DNA from: Bromus sterilis
Lineage: Eukaryota; Streptophyta; Magnoliopsida; Poales; Poaceae
Assembly (NCBI GenBank): GCA_950022295.1
Contig: OX465600.1
Span: 292,313,782-292,377,781 of the forward strand
Direction of reading: 5' to 3'
Length of the DNA: 64,000 bases
Position 1 is the first letter of the stretch. Every line of letters begins with the position of its first letter. This document shows positions 1-12,042 of the stretch, piece by piece. Made by a program: the position numbers and the translations under genes. Under the pieces are notes generated by a model, which was given only the letters and a program-made list of their open reading frames with translations, did no database searches and had not been told where the DNA came from.

Positions 1-760
1 AGAAACTATACTATTAAACTGTATGGTTCTGGGTCTTCTTCCTCGCAGGGAGTCGAGGAGGGGAACTCGGAGGCATTATTATTATTGATAATCATTACAA
101 CTTATATTATACAATGTTGCAGCAACTTCTGCTTCGTTGTTACTTTATGCTTTATATGAACTGTTGGCTGATTCTTACCTCATGCTGCAAGACATCGTCG
201 GAAGATGCTAGTCTTCGATAGGCCTAGCTTCTTATCCTTATTCTGATTTCTATATTGCAGTCCACTATATGCAGCCTCTTCTTTCCGTTGATACAATGCA
301 TAATGCTTAGTAGCGGACGTAAGACTCGCGGGTATACTAGATACTCACCTGCTTTATTTCCTTTACTGTTTTGCCTGATCGGCCGCTGCAGTCGACGTTG
401 GAGCCCAGGAGCAGGAGTACCCCGGAGGAGGATACTACTACGTCGAGACCCCCGCTGACCAGGACCAGGAGTAGTTTCGGAGGCTCCCAGGCAGGAGGCC
501 TTGCCTTCTCGATCTGTATCTCTGATGTTATTTGTGCTAGCCTTCTTAAGGCAAAACTTGACTAACTATGTCTGTACTCAGATATTATGGTTTGTATGAC
601 TTATGTATTCGGGTCCGAGTGACCCCCTTTATTGTAACATATTGGTTTATCCTTTTGTGTTTAGTGTTGTGCTGTGATATTCTCACCGTGGCACCCTAAT
701 CTCAGCCGTGTACCCTGCGTGTATGATTACTGTACATGGATTGATTTTGGGGGCGTCACA
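1..760 (+). repeat. 3' part of the 5' LTR of the chimeric Gypsy element
   Basis: The segment aligns with the end of the 3' LTR (about 11280-12042) and more closely with the reverse complement of the solo LTR around 22073-22810. It ends in GGGGGCGTCACA directly before the primer-binding site. Diagnostic bases (CGGGTCCGAGTGACC around 610) are shared with the solo LTR, not with this element's own 3' LTR (GGATCCTCGTGATCC). Confidence 0.92.
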
Positions 761-763
761 AGT

Positions 764-775
764 TGGTATCAGAGC
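764..775 (+). other. Primer-binding site 1 (initiator tRNA-Met)
   Basis: TGGTATCAGAGC lies 3 nt after the LTR end. It is complementary to the 3' end of plant initiator tRNA-Met and would prime minus-strand synthesis. Confidence 0.93.
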
Positions 776-1415
776 CGACTGCCTGTAGGAAGCCACCCAA
801 CCACTACCTGGTCGAAGTTGAGTCTAGACTTTGAAAAACTATTTTGCTAACTTAATGTTTGGCTTACGGGCCCACATCGATGTCACTACGTGTGATATCT
901 ATGGTGTTAGGATCCTTTTCTCCTTACCTATGCTCTAGGAATCTGCTCTCTTATCCTTGCTGGTAAGTTTTACAAAATCTGACATTAGGATCACGTTCTC
1001 TTGATTCCACCCGGCGTTTTTGGTGCTTCCCCCCATTGATTGAGTCGTGTCGCAGGCGTCGTACGCCAGATCCCAGACCGCGGATCCCATTCTCATTCTG
1101 GGCAGGCCGCGCGTTCTCTGGCATCAACTCCTGTGGCCAACAGTTTTCTTGCGGCGTGATTGACATAGTGGAATCTATGTCGCGTCGTGTAATCCTTACC
1201 GCGGTCTGCGCGCCGCCTAGTGAGTCCTTTTTCCTTAATTTCTACGACGTTACGCTGCCCGATTTTCGATCGACTCTGTGTGTGGATGTGTATTGTCTTA
1301 TATGACTACTCCTATATATCCGCGCCTCCTCTTTGTTGGCGCTTTACCTGTTACTCGTTTCCTGTATCTCGTTAAAATGTTCATCGCTGAAATACCCCTG
1401 TTAAATTCTAGCAGG
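776..1415 (+). other. Gypsy 5' leader 1 (non-coding)
   Basis: This is the untranslated stretch between PBS 1 and the gag1 start. It is repeated with few changes at 2889-3523 before gag2. No long frame is credible here; its content is the conserved leader of the family. Confidence 0.8.
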
Positions 1416-2735
1416 ATGGCTGGTCGTGGTGGTCGTGGTCGTGGTGCCAATGATCCACCTCCGCCGCCGGACTACATGGCCGCGATGATGCAGCAGTTTC
1501 AGATGAACCAGGTGTTCATGCAAGGAGTCATAGATCAGCTCCAGAACCAGAATCAGAACCAGAACCAGCACCAGAACCAACCGCCTGTGGTTACTCTGCG
1601 GGATTTCATGCGTCTCAATCCCCCTCTCTTCCACCAGCCAGAGCAGCCGCTGGATGCCGATGATTGGCTTCGTGACATCAACCGTCAGTTGGAGTTCGCT
1701 AATGTGAGCACTGCTGATTATGTGAACTTCGCGTCCTATTTCCTGCGTGGTCCCGCTGCTCAGTGGTGGGACACTTACAAGGGCTCGCTAGTTGAAGGGA
1801 CTGTCGTCACCTGGAATGACTTCAAGACTGCCTTCCGTGCTCGTTATGTCCCCCAGGCGATTATGAACCGTATGAAGGTCGAGTTCCGCAACCTCGTTCA
1901 GGGCAACAAAACTGTCGAGGCATACCAGAGGGAATTCCTCCGCCTCTCCCGCTATGCTGCAAGTGACCTCCCCAATGATGCAAGTAGGCAAGAGAAGTTC
2001 CGTGATGGGCTCAACCCAGATCTCCAGCTTGCACTGGCTTTGCACGTCTTCCCCGACTTCGCCACCATGGTGAACCAGACTATCACTCTGGAGACCGCTC
2101 AGCTTAAGTTCGGTGGTTCGCCGAAGCGCTCCCGTGATGCTGGCTCATCTTCGGGCACAGCACAGAAACAACGCGTTTGGCTTCCACACAGTCTTATGCG
2201 TCCAACTGCCCCTGCACCAAGGCCGTCGTATGTTGCACCTCGTCTGCCTCCGCCCCCGCCGAGACAGCCGAAGACCGAGACTGCACCCCTCCGTCCTCAA
2301 GATGGCCTGTGTTTCAAGTGCCGTCAGCCAGGCCATATTTCCCGAGACTGCCCTCAGCGACAGAATCAACTGGCAGTTCACCCTACTGGCCGCGGAAATG
2401 GTCGTGGCAACAATGGGACCCTCAACTATAATACTGGGTCAAATCCTCATGCTCGTGGTCATGCTTACAACATTGATGTTGAAGCAGCTCAGGAACAGCC
2501 CGCTACTGTGATGGGTACACTCCTCGTTAACTCAATACCTACTACTGTTTTATTTGATACAGGAGCATCGCATTCATTTATGTCTGGAGCATTTGCATCT
2601 AAGCATGGCATATACCACGAAAAGATGTGTACCCCCTTAATAGTCCGGACTCCCGGTACCCAGTGTCGTGTCGACATGGTTGCACCTAACCTCAGATATT
2701 ATGCATGTATGACTTATGCATTCGGATCCTCGTGA
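1416..2735 (+). pseudogene. Gypsy gag1, truncated in the protease and fused to LTR sequence
   Basis: This is a capsid/nucleocapsid polyprotein. The start at 1416 (MAGRGGRGRGANDPP) matches the start of gag2. Features in order are a Gly/Arg N-terminus, a Gln/Asn hexanucleotide repeat (about 1541-1580), a Retrotrans_gag-type region (AAQWWDTYK, then VEAYQREFLRLSRYA), a proline-rich linker, a CCHC knuckle (CFKCRQPGHISRDC) and the retropepsin active site LFDTGASHSF. Coding similarity stops at about 2690; the frame then runs 45 nt into LTR sequence to a stop at 2735. The reading frame is intact up to the junction. It is 5' of a complete LTR-PBS-leader-gag copy, so it is the remnant of a different element fused to this one. 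Confidence 0.88.
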
Positions 2736-2873
2736 TCCCTGGTATTGTAACATATTGGTTTATCCTTTTGTGTTTAGTGTTGTGCTGTTATATTCTCACT
2801 GTGGCACCCTAATCTCAGCCGTGTACCCTGCGTGTATGGTTACTGTACACGGATTGATTTTGGGGGCGTCACA
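2691..2873 (+). repeat. Internal LTR 3'-end fragment (183 bp)
   Basis: It begins at CTCAGATATTATG, equal to position 577 of the 5' LTR, and ends in GGGGGCGTCACA. Its variant bases (GGATCCTCGTGATCCCTGG) match this element's 3' LTR and not its 5' LTR, so it belongs to the downstream parent of the chimera. Confidence 0.9.
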
Positions 2874-2876
2874 AGT

Positions 2877-2888
2877 TGGTATCAGAGC
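2877..2888 (+). other. Primer-binding site 2 (initiator tRNA-Met)
   Basis: This is a second TGGTATCAGAGC, 3 nt after the internal LTR fragment. Two primer sites in one element are not part of a normal life cycle and mark the fusion. Confidence 0.92.
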
Positions 2889-3523
2889 CGACTGCCTGTA
2901 GGAAGCCACCCCACCACTACTTGGTCGAAGTTGAGTCTAGTCTTTGAAAACTATTTTGCTAACTTAATGTCTGGCTTACGGGCCCACATCGATGTCACTA
3001 CGTGTGATATCTATGGTATTAGGATCCTTTTCTCCTTACCTATGCTCTGGGACTCTGCTCTCTTATCCTTGCTGGTAAGTTTTACTAACTCTGACATTAG
3101 GATCGCGTTCTCTTGATTCCACCCGGCGTTCTGGTCCTTCCCCCATTGATTGAGTCGTGTCCCAGGAGTTCTACCCCAGGTCCCGGACCGCGGATCCCAT
3201 TCTCATTCTGGGCAGGCCGCGCGTTCTCTAGCATCTACTCCTGTGGCCAACAGTTTTCTTGCGGCGTGATTGACATAGTGGAATCTATGTCGCGTCGTGT
3301 AATCCTTACCGCGGTCTGCGCACCGCCTAGTGTGTCCTTTTTCCTTAATTTCTACGACGTTACGGTTCCCGATTTTCGATTGATTCCGTGTGTGGATGTG
3401 TATGTCTTATATGACTACTCCTATATATCTGCGCCCCCTCTTCGTTGTCGCATTACCTCCTGCTTGTTTTCGGCATCTCGTTAAATTTTCATCGCTGAAA
3501 TACCCCTGTTTAATTCTAGCAGG
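2889..3523 (+). other. Gypsy 5' leader 2 (non-coding)
   Basis: This is a second copy of the leader at 776-1415, ending at the gag2 start codon. No coding signal was seen. Confidence 0.8.
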
Positions 3524-4783
3524 ATGGCTGGTCGTGGTGGTCGTGGTCGTGGTCGTGGTGCCAACGACCTACCTCTGCCGCCGGATTACATGGCCGCGAT
3601 GATGCAGCAGTTCGAGCTGAACCGTCAGTTCATGCAGAATGTCATGGCCCAGTTCCCTCAGCCGAATCAGAATGGGCACCACCATCAGCATGCCACCGTG
3701 ACTCTGCACGACTTCACCCGCCTCAACCCCACTATGTTCTGCAACTCTGTTCAGCCATTGGATGCTGATGACTGGCTGCGCGACATCACTCATGAGCTGG
3801 AGTCTGCTAATGTCGATCCAGCCGACTATGTGAACTTTGTGTCCTATCATCTGAAAGGCGTCGCTGCTCAGTGGTGGAGCACCCACAAGCGTTCACTTCT
3901 AGTCGGTGAAGTCATAACCTGGGATGAATTCCAGACTGCCTTTCCTGCCCGCTACATTCCTCAGGGGATTATGGATCGCAAGGGGGAAGAATTCCGCAAC
4001 CTCACTCAGGGCAACATCACCGTTGAAGCCTATCAGCGCGAGTTCCTCAACCTCTCTCGCTATGTGGAAGAAGAGATCACCACTGATGCTCGCAGACAAC
4101 AGAAGTTTCGCCGTGGACTCAATGCAAACCTCAGGCTCGCTCTTTCCGTTCATGATTTCGCCAACTTCGCCACCATGGTGAACAAGGCTATCACCGTCGA
4201 GACTGCCCAGATGGAGCATAAGGACTCGCTTAAGCGCTATCGTGACGTTGGCTCATCTTCGGGCGCAACGCAAAAGCGTCGCATTTTTCTCCCTCACAGT
4301 GTGACCCAGGCACCTGTCCCTGCTCCCAGGCCTTCGTATGCTGCACCCCGTATGCCTCCGCCACCACCGAGGCCAAGAGCTCTGCCCCCACCACCCAATG
4401 CTGCTCCCCTCCATCCTGAGGATGGACTGTGCTTCAAGTGTCGTCGCCCCGGTCACATTGCCAGAGACTGCCCACAGACTCAGAATCAACTGGTAGTTCA
4501 CCCTGCTGGCCGCGGAAATGGTCGTGGCAACAACAGGACCCCCAACTATAATACTGGGTCTGCTGCTCATGCTCGTGGACATGCTTACAACATCGATGTT
4601 GTGGAAGCTCAGGAACAACCCGCTACCGTGATGGGTACCCTTCTCGTAAATTCAGTACCTGCTACTGTTTTATTTGATACAGGAGCATCGCATTCATTCA
4701 TGTCGGAAGCATTTGCATTGTCACATAACTTCACGCTTGAAAAGATGCACCCACCGATGGTTGTCCGCACCCCGATAGGCTAG
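3524..4783 (+). pseudogene. Gypsy gag2 with N-terminal part of protease
   Basis: This is a second gag, clearly related to gag1 but diverged. It starts MAGRGGRGRGRGAND, has AAQWWSTHK and VEAYQREFLNLSRYV in the capsid region, a Pro-rich linker with PPPPP runs, the CCHC knuckle CFKCRRPGHIARDC and the protease site LFDTGASHSF. A TAG at 4781-4783 ends the frame inside the protease. The same frame (+2) resumes at once and carries the rest of protease and RT, so the TAG is a point nonsense mutation. Family members normally make one gag-pol reading frame, so this copy would yield only Gag. Confidence 0.9.
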
Positions 4784-6493
4784 TTCCAAACCTCCAAGTT
4801 AGTGCCCAATACAACCATTGAAGTCGAGGGAATTGTTTTCCTTGCTTCACCCATCCTTCTGAAATCTTCCACCATAGACCTTATCCTTGGAATGGATTGG
4901 CTGAAAGTTCACGATGTCGCACTGTATTGTGGCACCAAGTCCGTCCAACTTTTCCACCCCTCCGGCGAGATTGTGAACCACACCGCCCGAATAACCCAAA
5001 ACGCTGAAGCGCAGATCTATACGATGAATGCTTTGAACGTCTCACCTCTCAAAGGCATTGAGAAAGTTCCAGTCGTTTGTGAATTCCTCGACGTCTTCCC
5101 AGAAGAACTTCCGGGAATACCCCCGACCAGAGAAGTTGAGTTCGTCATCGACTTGAAGCCCGTCACTACCCCTATTGCTAAGCGTCCTTACAAGATGCCG
5201 CCGCATGAACTCCTTGAACTTAAGAAGGAGATCGACGAAGCACTTCGGAAAGGCTTCACTCGCCCAAGTTCCTCAGCTTGGGGAGCGCCTTTGCTCTTTG
5301 TCAAGAAAAGTGATGGTACAAACCGTTTGGTCCAAGATTACCGACCTATCAACCAAGTCACCATCCATAACAAGTACCCACTTCCTCGGATCAATGATAT
5401 TTATGATCAACTTGCTGGATCCACGGTGTTCTCAAAACTTGACTTGAGGTTGGGTTATCATCAGATCCGGGTCCGTGAAGAGGACATCCCGAAGACCACC
5501 TTCATTTCTCGCTATGGCTCATACGAGTACACCGTCATGTCCTTTGGCTTGACGAATGCCCCAGCCACCTTTTCCCGATTGATGAACTACATATTCATGG
5601 AATACCTCGACAAGTTCGTCGTGGTTTATCTGGATGATATCCTAATATAATCCAAGAATGAAGAAGAGCATGCTGAACATCTCCGTCTTATACTGGAAAA
5701 TCTTCGAGAACACAAACTCTACACTAAGTATTATAAGTGTGAGTTCTGGCTTCCTGAAGTAACCTACCTTGGTCATGTGATTTCCAAGGATGGCATTGCC
5801 GTAAACCCAGAACGTATTCAGGCTATCCTGGATTGGACTCCCCCCAAGACTGTCAAGCAAGTCAGAAGTTTCCTCGGACTCGCCAGCCATTGCCGCCGTT
5901 TCGTCGAGAACTTCTCCAAGATTGCCAAGCCTCTGACCAATCTGCTTCACAAAGGTGTCAAGTTTGAGTGGACAGACAAATGTCAGGAAAGTTTCCAAGC
6001 TCTCAAGGACAAGCTCACTTCTCCTCCGTTGCTAGCTCCCCCTGATACTCGGAAGGGCTTCGTGATATATTGCGACGCGTCTCGTCAAGGATTAGGCTGT
6101 GTCCTAATGCAAGAGCGCAAAGTGATTGCTTATGGCTCTCGTCAGTTGCGTGCTCATGAAGACAAGTATCCAACACATGATCTAGAATTGGCAGCAGTAA
6201 TTTATGCGTTGAAGCTGTGGCGACATTACCTCGCCGGTAATCATTGCGAGATCTACACCGACCACCAAAGCCTGAAGTACCTATTTACTCAGCCTGACCT
6301 GAATCTCCGCCAGCAAAGGTGGCTCGAGACAATAGCCGATTTCAACATGGATATTCATTACACACCTGACAAAGCTAATGTGATGGCCGATGCCTTAAGC
6401 CGCAAAGCCTATTGTAGTGAACTTGAAGTTCAACTACAACAACCACTTCTATATGAAGAGCTCCACAAACTGAACATTGAGATTGTTCCTTAG
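4784..6493 (+). pseudogene. Gypsy protease C-terminus, reverse transcriptase and RNase H (nonsense-mutated)
   Basis: It continues the gag2 frame. ILGMDWLKVHD is the second protease block. RT motifs follow in order: KRPYKMPPHELLELKKEI, GAPLLFVKKSDG, KLDLRLGYHQIRV, SFGLTNAPATFSRLMN and the catalytic YLDDILI. A TAA at 5648-5650 directly follows the catalytic box. The same frame then gives the RT thumb (YLGHVIS), the connection and RNase H (IYCDASRQGLGCVL, TDHQSLKYLF, ADALSRK), ending at a TAG at 6491-6493. The three stops in one frame (4781, 5648, 6491) and otherwise good conservation indicate decay after insertion. Confidence 0.9.
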
Positions 6494-7971
6494 GGCCATG
6501 TGAATTTCCTGGTTATCGAACCAGACTTATACAACCGCATGAAGTTTGCACATGGATATGACTCTGACATTCATACGATTAAGCGATATGACGAGAGTGG
6601 AAAGCCCTCATCCTTCACTATTGCCGAGGATGGTACGTTGTACTTCAAGGGTCGGCTAGTGGTCCCCATAAACAGGCCCAACCTGAACTATGCCCCGCGC
6701 GTCATGAAGGAAGCTCATGATACCCCCTGTCAATTCACCCCGGTAGCACCAAGATGTACCAAGACATTCGTCAGCGGTACTGGTGGTCTAACATGAAGCA
6801 AGACATTGCTCGTTATGTTGATGAGTGTGACGTTTGCCGTCGCGTCAAAGCGGAACATCAAAGACCTGCTGGAACTCTACAACCATTTTCTATTCCTTAA
6901 TGGAAATGGGACAAGATTGAAAGGGACTTCGTCACCGGTTTTCCGCGATCACAGAAGGGACATGATGCGATCTTTGTCTTCATTGACCGATTCTCTAAGG
7001 TTACTCATTTTCTGCCTATCAAGGAGACGATCTCTGCTAGTCAGTTGGTAGACTTGTATGTTTCCAGAATCGTGTCGCTCCATGGTATTCCGTTGGAGAT
7101 CAGTTCCGACCGAGGCAGCCTTTTCACCTCAAGATTTTGGGATAGTTTCCAAGAATCTATGGGCACTCACCTAAGCTTCTGTACTGCTTATCATCCATAG
7201 TCGCAAGGCCAAGTTGAACGAGTCAATCAAGTGCTTGAAGATATGCTTCGGGCTTGTGTCATCTCCTTCGGCAAGAAATGGGAGGAATCTCTTCCGTTTG
7301 CTGAATTCTCGTATAACAATAGCTATCAAGCTAGTCTGAAGATGGCCCCCTTTGAAGTTCTGTATGGACGTAAGTGTCGAACCCCTCTAAATTGGTCAGA
7401 AACTGGGGAAGGAACACTCGTTGGTCCGGACATTATACAACATGCTAAAGATCAAGTTCGCGTTATCCGTGAACATCTTAAGACCGCTCAGTCTCGTCAG
7501 AAGAGCAACTATGACCGCAAGCACAAGGAAATGATCTATCAGTCTGACGAATATGCTTACCTCCGTGTCACCCCGATGCGAGGCACTCATCGTTTCGGAA
7601 TCAAAGGCAAGTTAGCTCCTCGCTACATTGGCCCGTTCCGTATTCTTTCCAGAAGTGGACCAGTGGCATACCGATTGGAACTACCGTCGAACCTCTCTCA
7701 AGTCCACGATGTCTTCCACGTGTCGCAACTCCGACGCTGCTTCAAGGATCCTATTCGTGAGGTGGATCATGATCTGATAGAACTGCAGCAAGACTTGTCA
7801 TATCAAGAGCATCCGAGTCGCATTCTTGATCAGTCTGAACGCAAGACCTGCAACAAGACGACCAGGTTCCTCAAAGTTCAGTGGTCGAATCATTCTGAAG
7901 ATGAAGCCACCTGGGAATGCGAAGATCGACTCCGCGATGAATACCCCGGTCTTGTCCCCTCTACCTCTTAA
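6494..7971 (+). pseudogene. Gypsy integrase with C-terminal chromodomain (frameshifted)
   Basis: The +2 frame continues to about 6727, where it shifts by one base to frame +1. The zinc-binding region includes YVDECDVCRRVKAEH, followed by the DDE core (FIDRFSKVTHFLP, SSDRG, then SQGQVERVNQ). Stops lie at 6898 (probable GAA to TAA) and 7198 (probable CAG to TAG). The last open part, 7231-7971, holds LKMAPFEVLYGRKCRTPLNW, the GPF/Y region (YIGPFRILSRSGPVAYRL) and a C-terminal chromodomain-like segment (FLKVQWSNHSEDEATWE). In chromoviruses this domain directs integration to particular chromatin. Confidence 0.88.
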
Positions 7972-7993
7972 ATTCTCGGGACGAGAATTCTTG

Positions 7994-8007
7994 TAGTGGG
8001 GGAGATT
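7994..8007 (+). other. Polypurine tract of the Gypsy element
   Basis: The purine run GTAGTGGGGGAGAT ends directly at the LTR start TGTAACACCC and would prime plus-strand DNA synthesis. Confidence 0.85.
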
Positions 8008-11000
8008 TGTAACACCCTCACTGTCAGTGAACAGTAATCACTGTTACTAATGATGGTTACTGTTCCAAAATTCTTGCTTTGATCAACCATGTTAATCTTG
8101 GACCAATGCAAAGTCAAATTTCCCTGTTGCTGAATATTAAAATTATGTGACAACTAAAACTTGGTCCAAAAACTTTGCAACCACTTTTGTTAAATCCCAA
8201 ATATTCAGTGGATCACTTCCATATGTGCATTGGAATTTATTGATCTCTAAATTATTTCAAACAATAATAAGTAGCCAAAACCCCCCTATTAACCATTTAA
8301 TATTTAATTCAAATATTAAATGGCTTTTAATATTTCCCAAACTAATTGTGGCACTGACCTATGGTGAATACTAAATTATGGGTCACATAAAACAATTTAC
8401 AAAAATGCCTAGGTTAGTAAAACAATTGCAAAATAAAATTAACAGAGAAAGAAAAGAGAAAAATAAAAACCTAGCCAAACCTAACCCCTGGGCGGAGCCC
8501 ATTTCCCTCCCCCCCTGGCCAACCCAGCCCAACTAACCCCACCTAGCCCACCTAGCCCCCTCCCCTATTAACCCCGTGCGTAGACGCCATCCATGGCGCC
8601 ACGGCCATGGACGTCGCCGTGGCGGCCATCCGGCGAAGCCTCGACGAGATAAATCCCCCTCGCCCCTGGCTGCGCCCCGGACCCTAGAAGCCCCAAACCC
8701 TAGCCCCTCTCACAGATCTCGCGCTCCCCATCGTCTCCCACCTCCAGCCCGAGACACCATGGGCGCGACCACGTGAACCCCCGCGGCCACACTGCCTCCC
8801 AGCCCCAGCCACTGTGTCCTGTACGTCCGCAATCGTCGTCTTCATCTCTGGACGGAAGGAATCGAGACGAGGAGCCCGGCGGCATCGCATGCGTCTTCTT
8901 CTTCAACCTCCAGTCGCCGGCGAGCTCCGTCAAAATCCGGCCACCCCGTGCCTCCCTCGAGCCCACTGCCCCTCCCTACCAGCGGGTGCGCGACGTCACC
9001 CCGTTCGATTCCCCCCTGCGCGCGCGTTTAGGACGCCGGGGCTAGCCGGAATGGTCGCCGGCGTGCCCCTGCACGCCGCCGGCGTAGCCATGCCGTGGCT
9101 AGGGCCACTGGAAAGCGGGCTCTGCCTGTCAGGAGATTAGCTTAGCACTAATCTCCCACGGACAGTGGGCCACCCCCCTTTTAAGCCTCTCTATTCAATT
9201 AAACAGAGGTAATCCCCCCCCACATATGACATATGGGCCCCCTGTTAGATTAGTTAAATAAAAAAATAAAAAACCTGTTAGTAAAATGTGCCTGTGACAC
9301 CTAGGGCCCATCTGTAAATTAAATAGTTTAATTAAGATAAAAATGTAATGTCCCTATGACATGTGGCCCACCTCCTCCGTTATTAGATTTAATTAAACTA
9401 TTTTGTTAAATGTTTCACTGGCTAGTGGGACCCACTGGTCAGTATTAAATCAGGATAATGTTGCTAATTAAATAAAAAAAAATCACAAATTCTTTTAAAA
9501 ATAATTTAAACTTCAGAAATTAATATCTTTTAAACCGTAAGTCAGATTAAAAAAATTTATATATCAAAATTGATCAGAAAAATATAACGAATACGAATAC
9601 GCTATTCGTACGTCAATCACCCCCTCTAACACAACGAACATCGACATCCCACCCTTCGGGCCGTCTGTCCGATAATTGCTCGATACCGTAAAACTACCCG
9701 GATGAATTTATTCCGAACACGAAAGTTGTTCAGAATGGATCAACTAACACGGATACACCCTCCGTATGTTTCTCTGATGTCCACGGCACCTCCGGCTTGG
9801 TACCTTCCCCCTCCGAAAACCCTGTCCGGTAATCACCCGGAGCCGGTAGTTCATCTCCGGATGAATTTCCGCTCCGAGCTGAGTGCATCGTACTACGTTA
9901 GAGCACCGATAACATTTCATCTGTCATGTCATGCATTTGATTGCTATGTTTGCTTTATGTTTACTGTTTCTCCCCCCTTTATTCTCCGGTAGACCCCGCT
10001 GCTGCCGCCGACTACACCACCGCTGAGTACGACTACTACGTCGACGATCCTACCCCTACCGTCGAGCTTCCAGGCAAGCAGAGCCATTCTCTTCCCCAGC
10101 TATCGCCTATCTTTCCGTACTTTTCTTGCACTAGGCATTGTTACTGCTCCTGCTATATTACAATCCTATTCAATTGCATAGCCTGTTTTTGTCGCCCCTT
10201 GATGTACCTTCCTTTATCCTATGCTGCCTATTATATATATTATATTCAGCAGTGAGCCCTGCGCATTGTTAGCTAGGATTAGATAGAGGGCCGTGATCAC
10301 TCAGGGGAGTGAACGCGGATACAAATATTATAACTGCACAGGTACGGTACAATGCAGACACCGCCTCAGGCCCCTACTCCGGCTCTGCCGAGCCACCTCA
10401 AGTGTGAGCTATCGAGGAGTAATCCTTGTACTCCACTCGTTGCTGACTCTGTATAGCCGTCCTAGGGTACTGAACCACGGTTGTCCTTACAGGTAAGGAG
10501 TCGGGTGACCCCACGGTGCCAGCGCAGGGTATCTTAGCGGAACGACAGGTCAGGTGTATTCCACCGGTGTGCGGCGGGCCTGGTACTTGCTGGATGGCCG
10601 AGAGATACTCTGTTGTACGAAAGTCGAGCTCTTCGGAGCAAACGCGAGAAAACGTAAGGAGACGGTTCAACTTGTTGGTAATCGCACGAGTTGGTGGGAC
10701 GACAGGGCAGGCGGCCACTCGCTCTGGTAATGGGGGTGGACCTGGCTGCTATCGTTGTCCGATGCTCACCTAAATAAGGACAACGATAACGGTTGTTCCG
10801 ACAGATAATAATTAAAATGCTTAATGGGTCAGGTGGATGACTTGAGTGCATCGTTGTGCCCTTTACGCACTACCTCCACGTGGGATTATGGTGTGGGCCC
10901 TCTGCGTTGTAGCCTCGTTCGAGGGCTCTTCAAACGTCAGCTTTACCTCGGGCTGATTGCCGGCCTTGGACCGCTTACTCCAGTAGTGGGAAGTGGGTCT

Positions 11001-12042
11001 GCTTCACCGGCCAGCCACGTACCGTGCAGCAGTACAAAGGACGGGGGTCCAAAGTTCCTTTGTACTTAGGATTTAGACCGTCGGATGGCCTCTCTGTTGA
11101 GCCTCGGTGGGGACTTCGGCGTATCGGATAGCCTCGGCGGGGCATTCCCTAACCAGGTGTACGCCACCCTAGAGATCCGAGCGTGTAGGGTACAGTAGTG
11201 CAGCCCCTGCAGGGATGATAATCTATTTGGATAGCCGTGTCCATGGTAACAGGACGCTTTATGTTGAAGCCAGACTCTACTACTACAAACTACTACTACT
11301 AAACTGATTGGTTTCGGGTTTTCTTCCTCGCAGGGAAGTCGAGGAGGGATTCTCGGAGGCATATGTAATTGTTATATAATACAACTTACTATTATACAAT
11401 GCTGCAGCAACTTCTGCTGCATTGTTATTACATTCATGCTATTGGACTGTTGGCTATTCTCTTCTCATGCCGCAAGACTCGTCGGAAGATGCTAGTCTTC
11501 GTTAGGCCTACCTGCTTATCCTTATTCTGATTTCTACCTTGCAGTCCACTATATACAGCCTCCCCTTTCCATTTGATACATGCATAAATGCTTAGTAGCG
11601 GACGTAAGACTCGCGGGTATGCTAGATACTCACCTTTGCTTTATTTCCCCCTTTTCGTTTTGCCTGATCGGCCGCTGCAGCCGACGTTGGAGCCCAGGAG
11701 CAGGAGTACCCCGGAGGCGACTACTACGACGTCGAGTTCCCCGTCGACCAGGAGTAGTTCGGTGGATCCCAGGCAGGAGGCCTCGCCTGTTCGATCTGTA
11801 TCTCTGATGTCATTTGTGCTAGCCTTCTTAAGGCAAAACTTGACTAACTATGTCTGTACTCAGATATTATGGCTTGTATGACTTATGTATTTGGATCCTC
11901 GTGATCCCTGGTATTGTAATATATTGGTTTATCCTTTTGTGTTTAGTGTTGTGCTGTGATATTCTCACCGTGGCACCCTAATCTCAGCCGTGTACCCTGC
12001 GTGTATGGTTATTGTACACGGATTGATTTTGGGGGCGTCACA
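8008..12042 (+). repeat. 3' LTR of the Gypsy element, 4035 bp
   Basis: It begins TGTAACACCCTCACTG and ends GGGGGCGTCACA (TG...CA). Layout: AT-rich U3 start (8008-8450), a GC-rich block (about 8460-9180) that opens several spurious frames, an AT-rich stretch with GTGGGNCCCAC-type motifs (9160-9440), a CCGGA/TCCGG-rich block (about 9650-9880) and a long 3' part shared with positions 1-760. I see no supported gene inside it. Confidence 0.92.
9425..9435. promoter_or_regulatory. GTGGGACCCAC palindrome (TCP-type site) in LTR
   Basis: This is a perfect match to the palindromic TCP transcription-factor consensus GTGGGNCCCAC. The same motif lies at the equivalent place in the solo LTR (24702-24712). 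Binding is inferred. Confidence 0.45.

Larger units (their letters stand above)
1..12042 (+). mobile_element. Chimeric long-LTR Ty3/Gypsy element (chromodomain type), 5' end outside window
   Basis: The order is partial 5' LTR, PBS, leader, gag1, LTR fragment, second PBS, second leader, gag2-protease, RT-RNase H, integrase-chromodomain, polypurine tract and a 4035-bp 3' LTR. The C-terminal chromodomain-like stretch and the iMet primer site fit the Tekay/Del group of plant chromoviruses; the clade name is my inference. The pol frame has several stops and one frameshift, so this copy cannot make a full polyprotein. It is inserted in an Athila-like element: sequence after 12042 resumes as seen at about 54199. 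The left target duplicate lies outside the window. Confidence 0.93.

Noticed and set aside
10290..11370. Several frames of 80-106 codons in the 3' LTR of the Gypsy
   Set aside because: The homologous stretch of the solo LTR (22800-23800 on the other strand) does not keep the same frames open, so there is no coding constraint.
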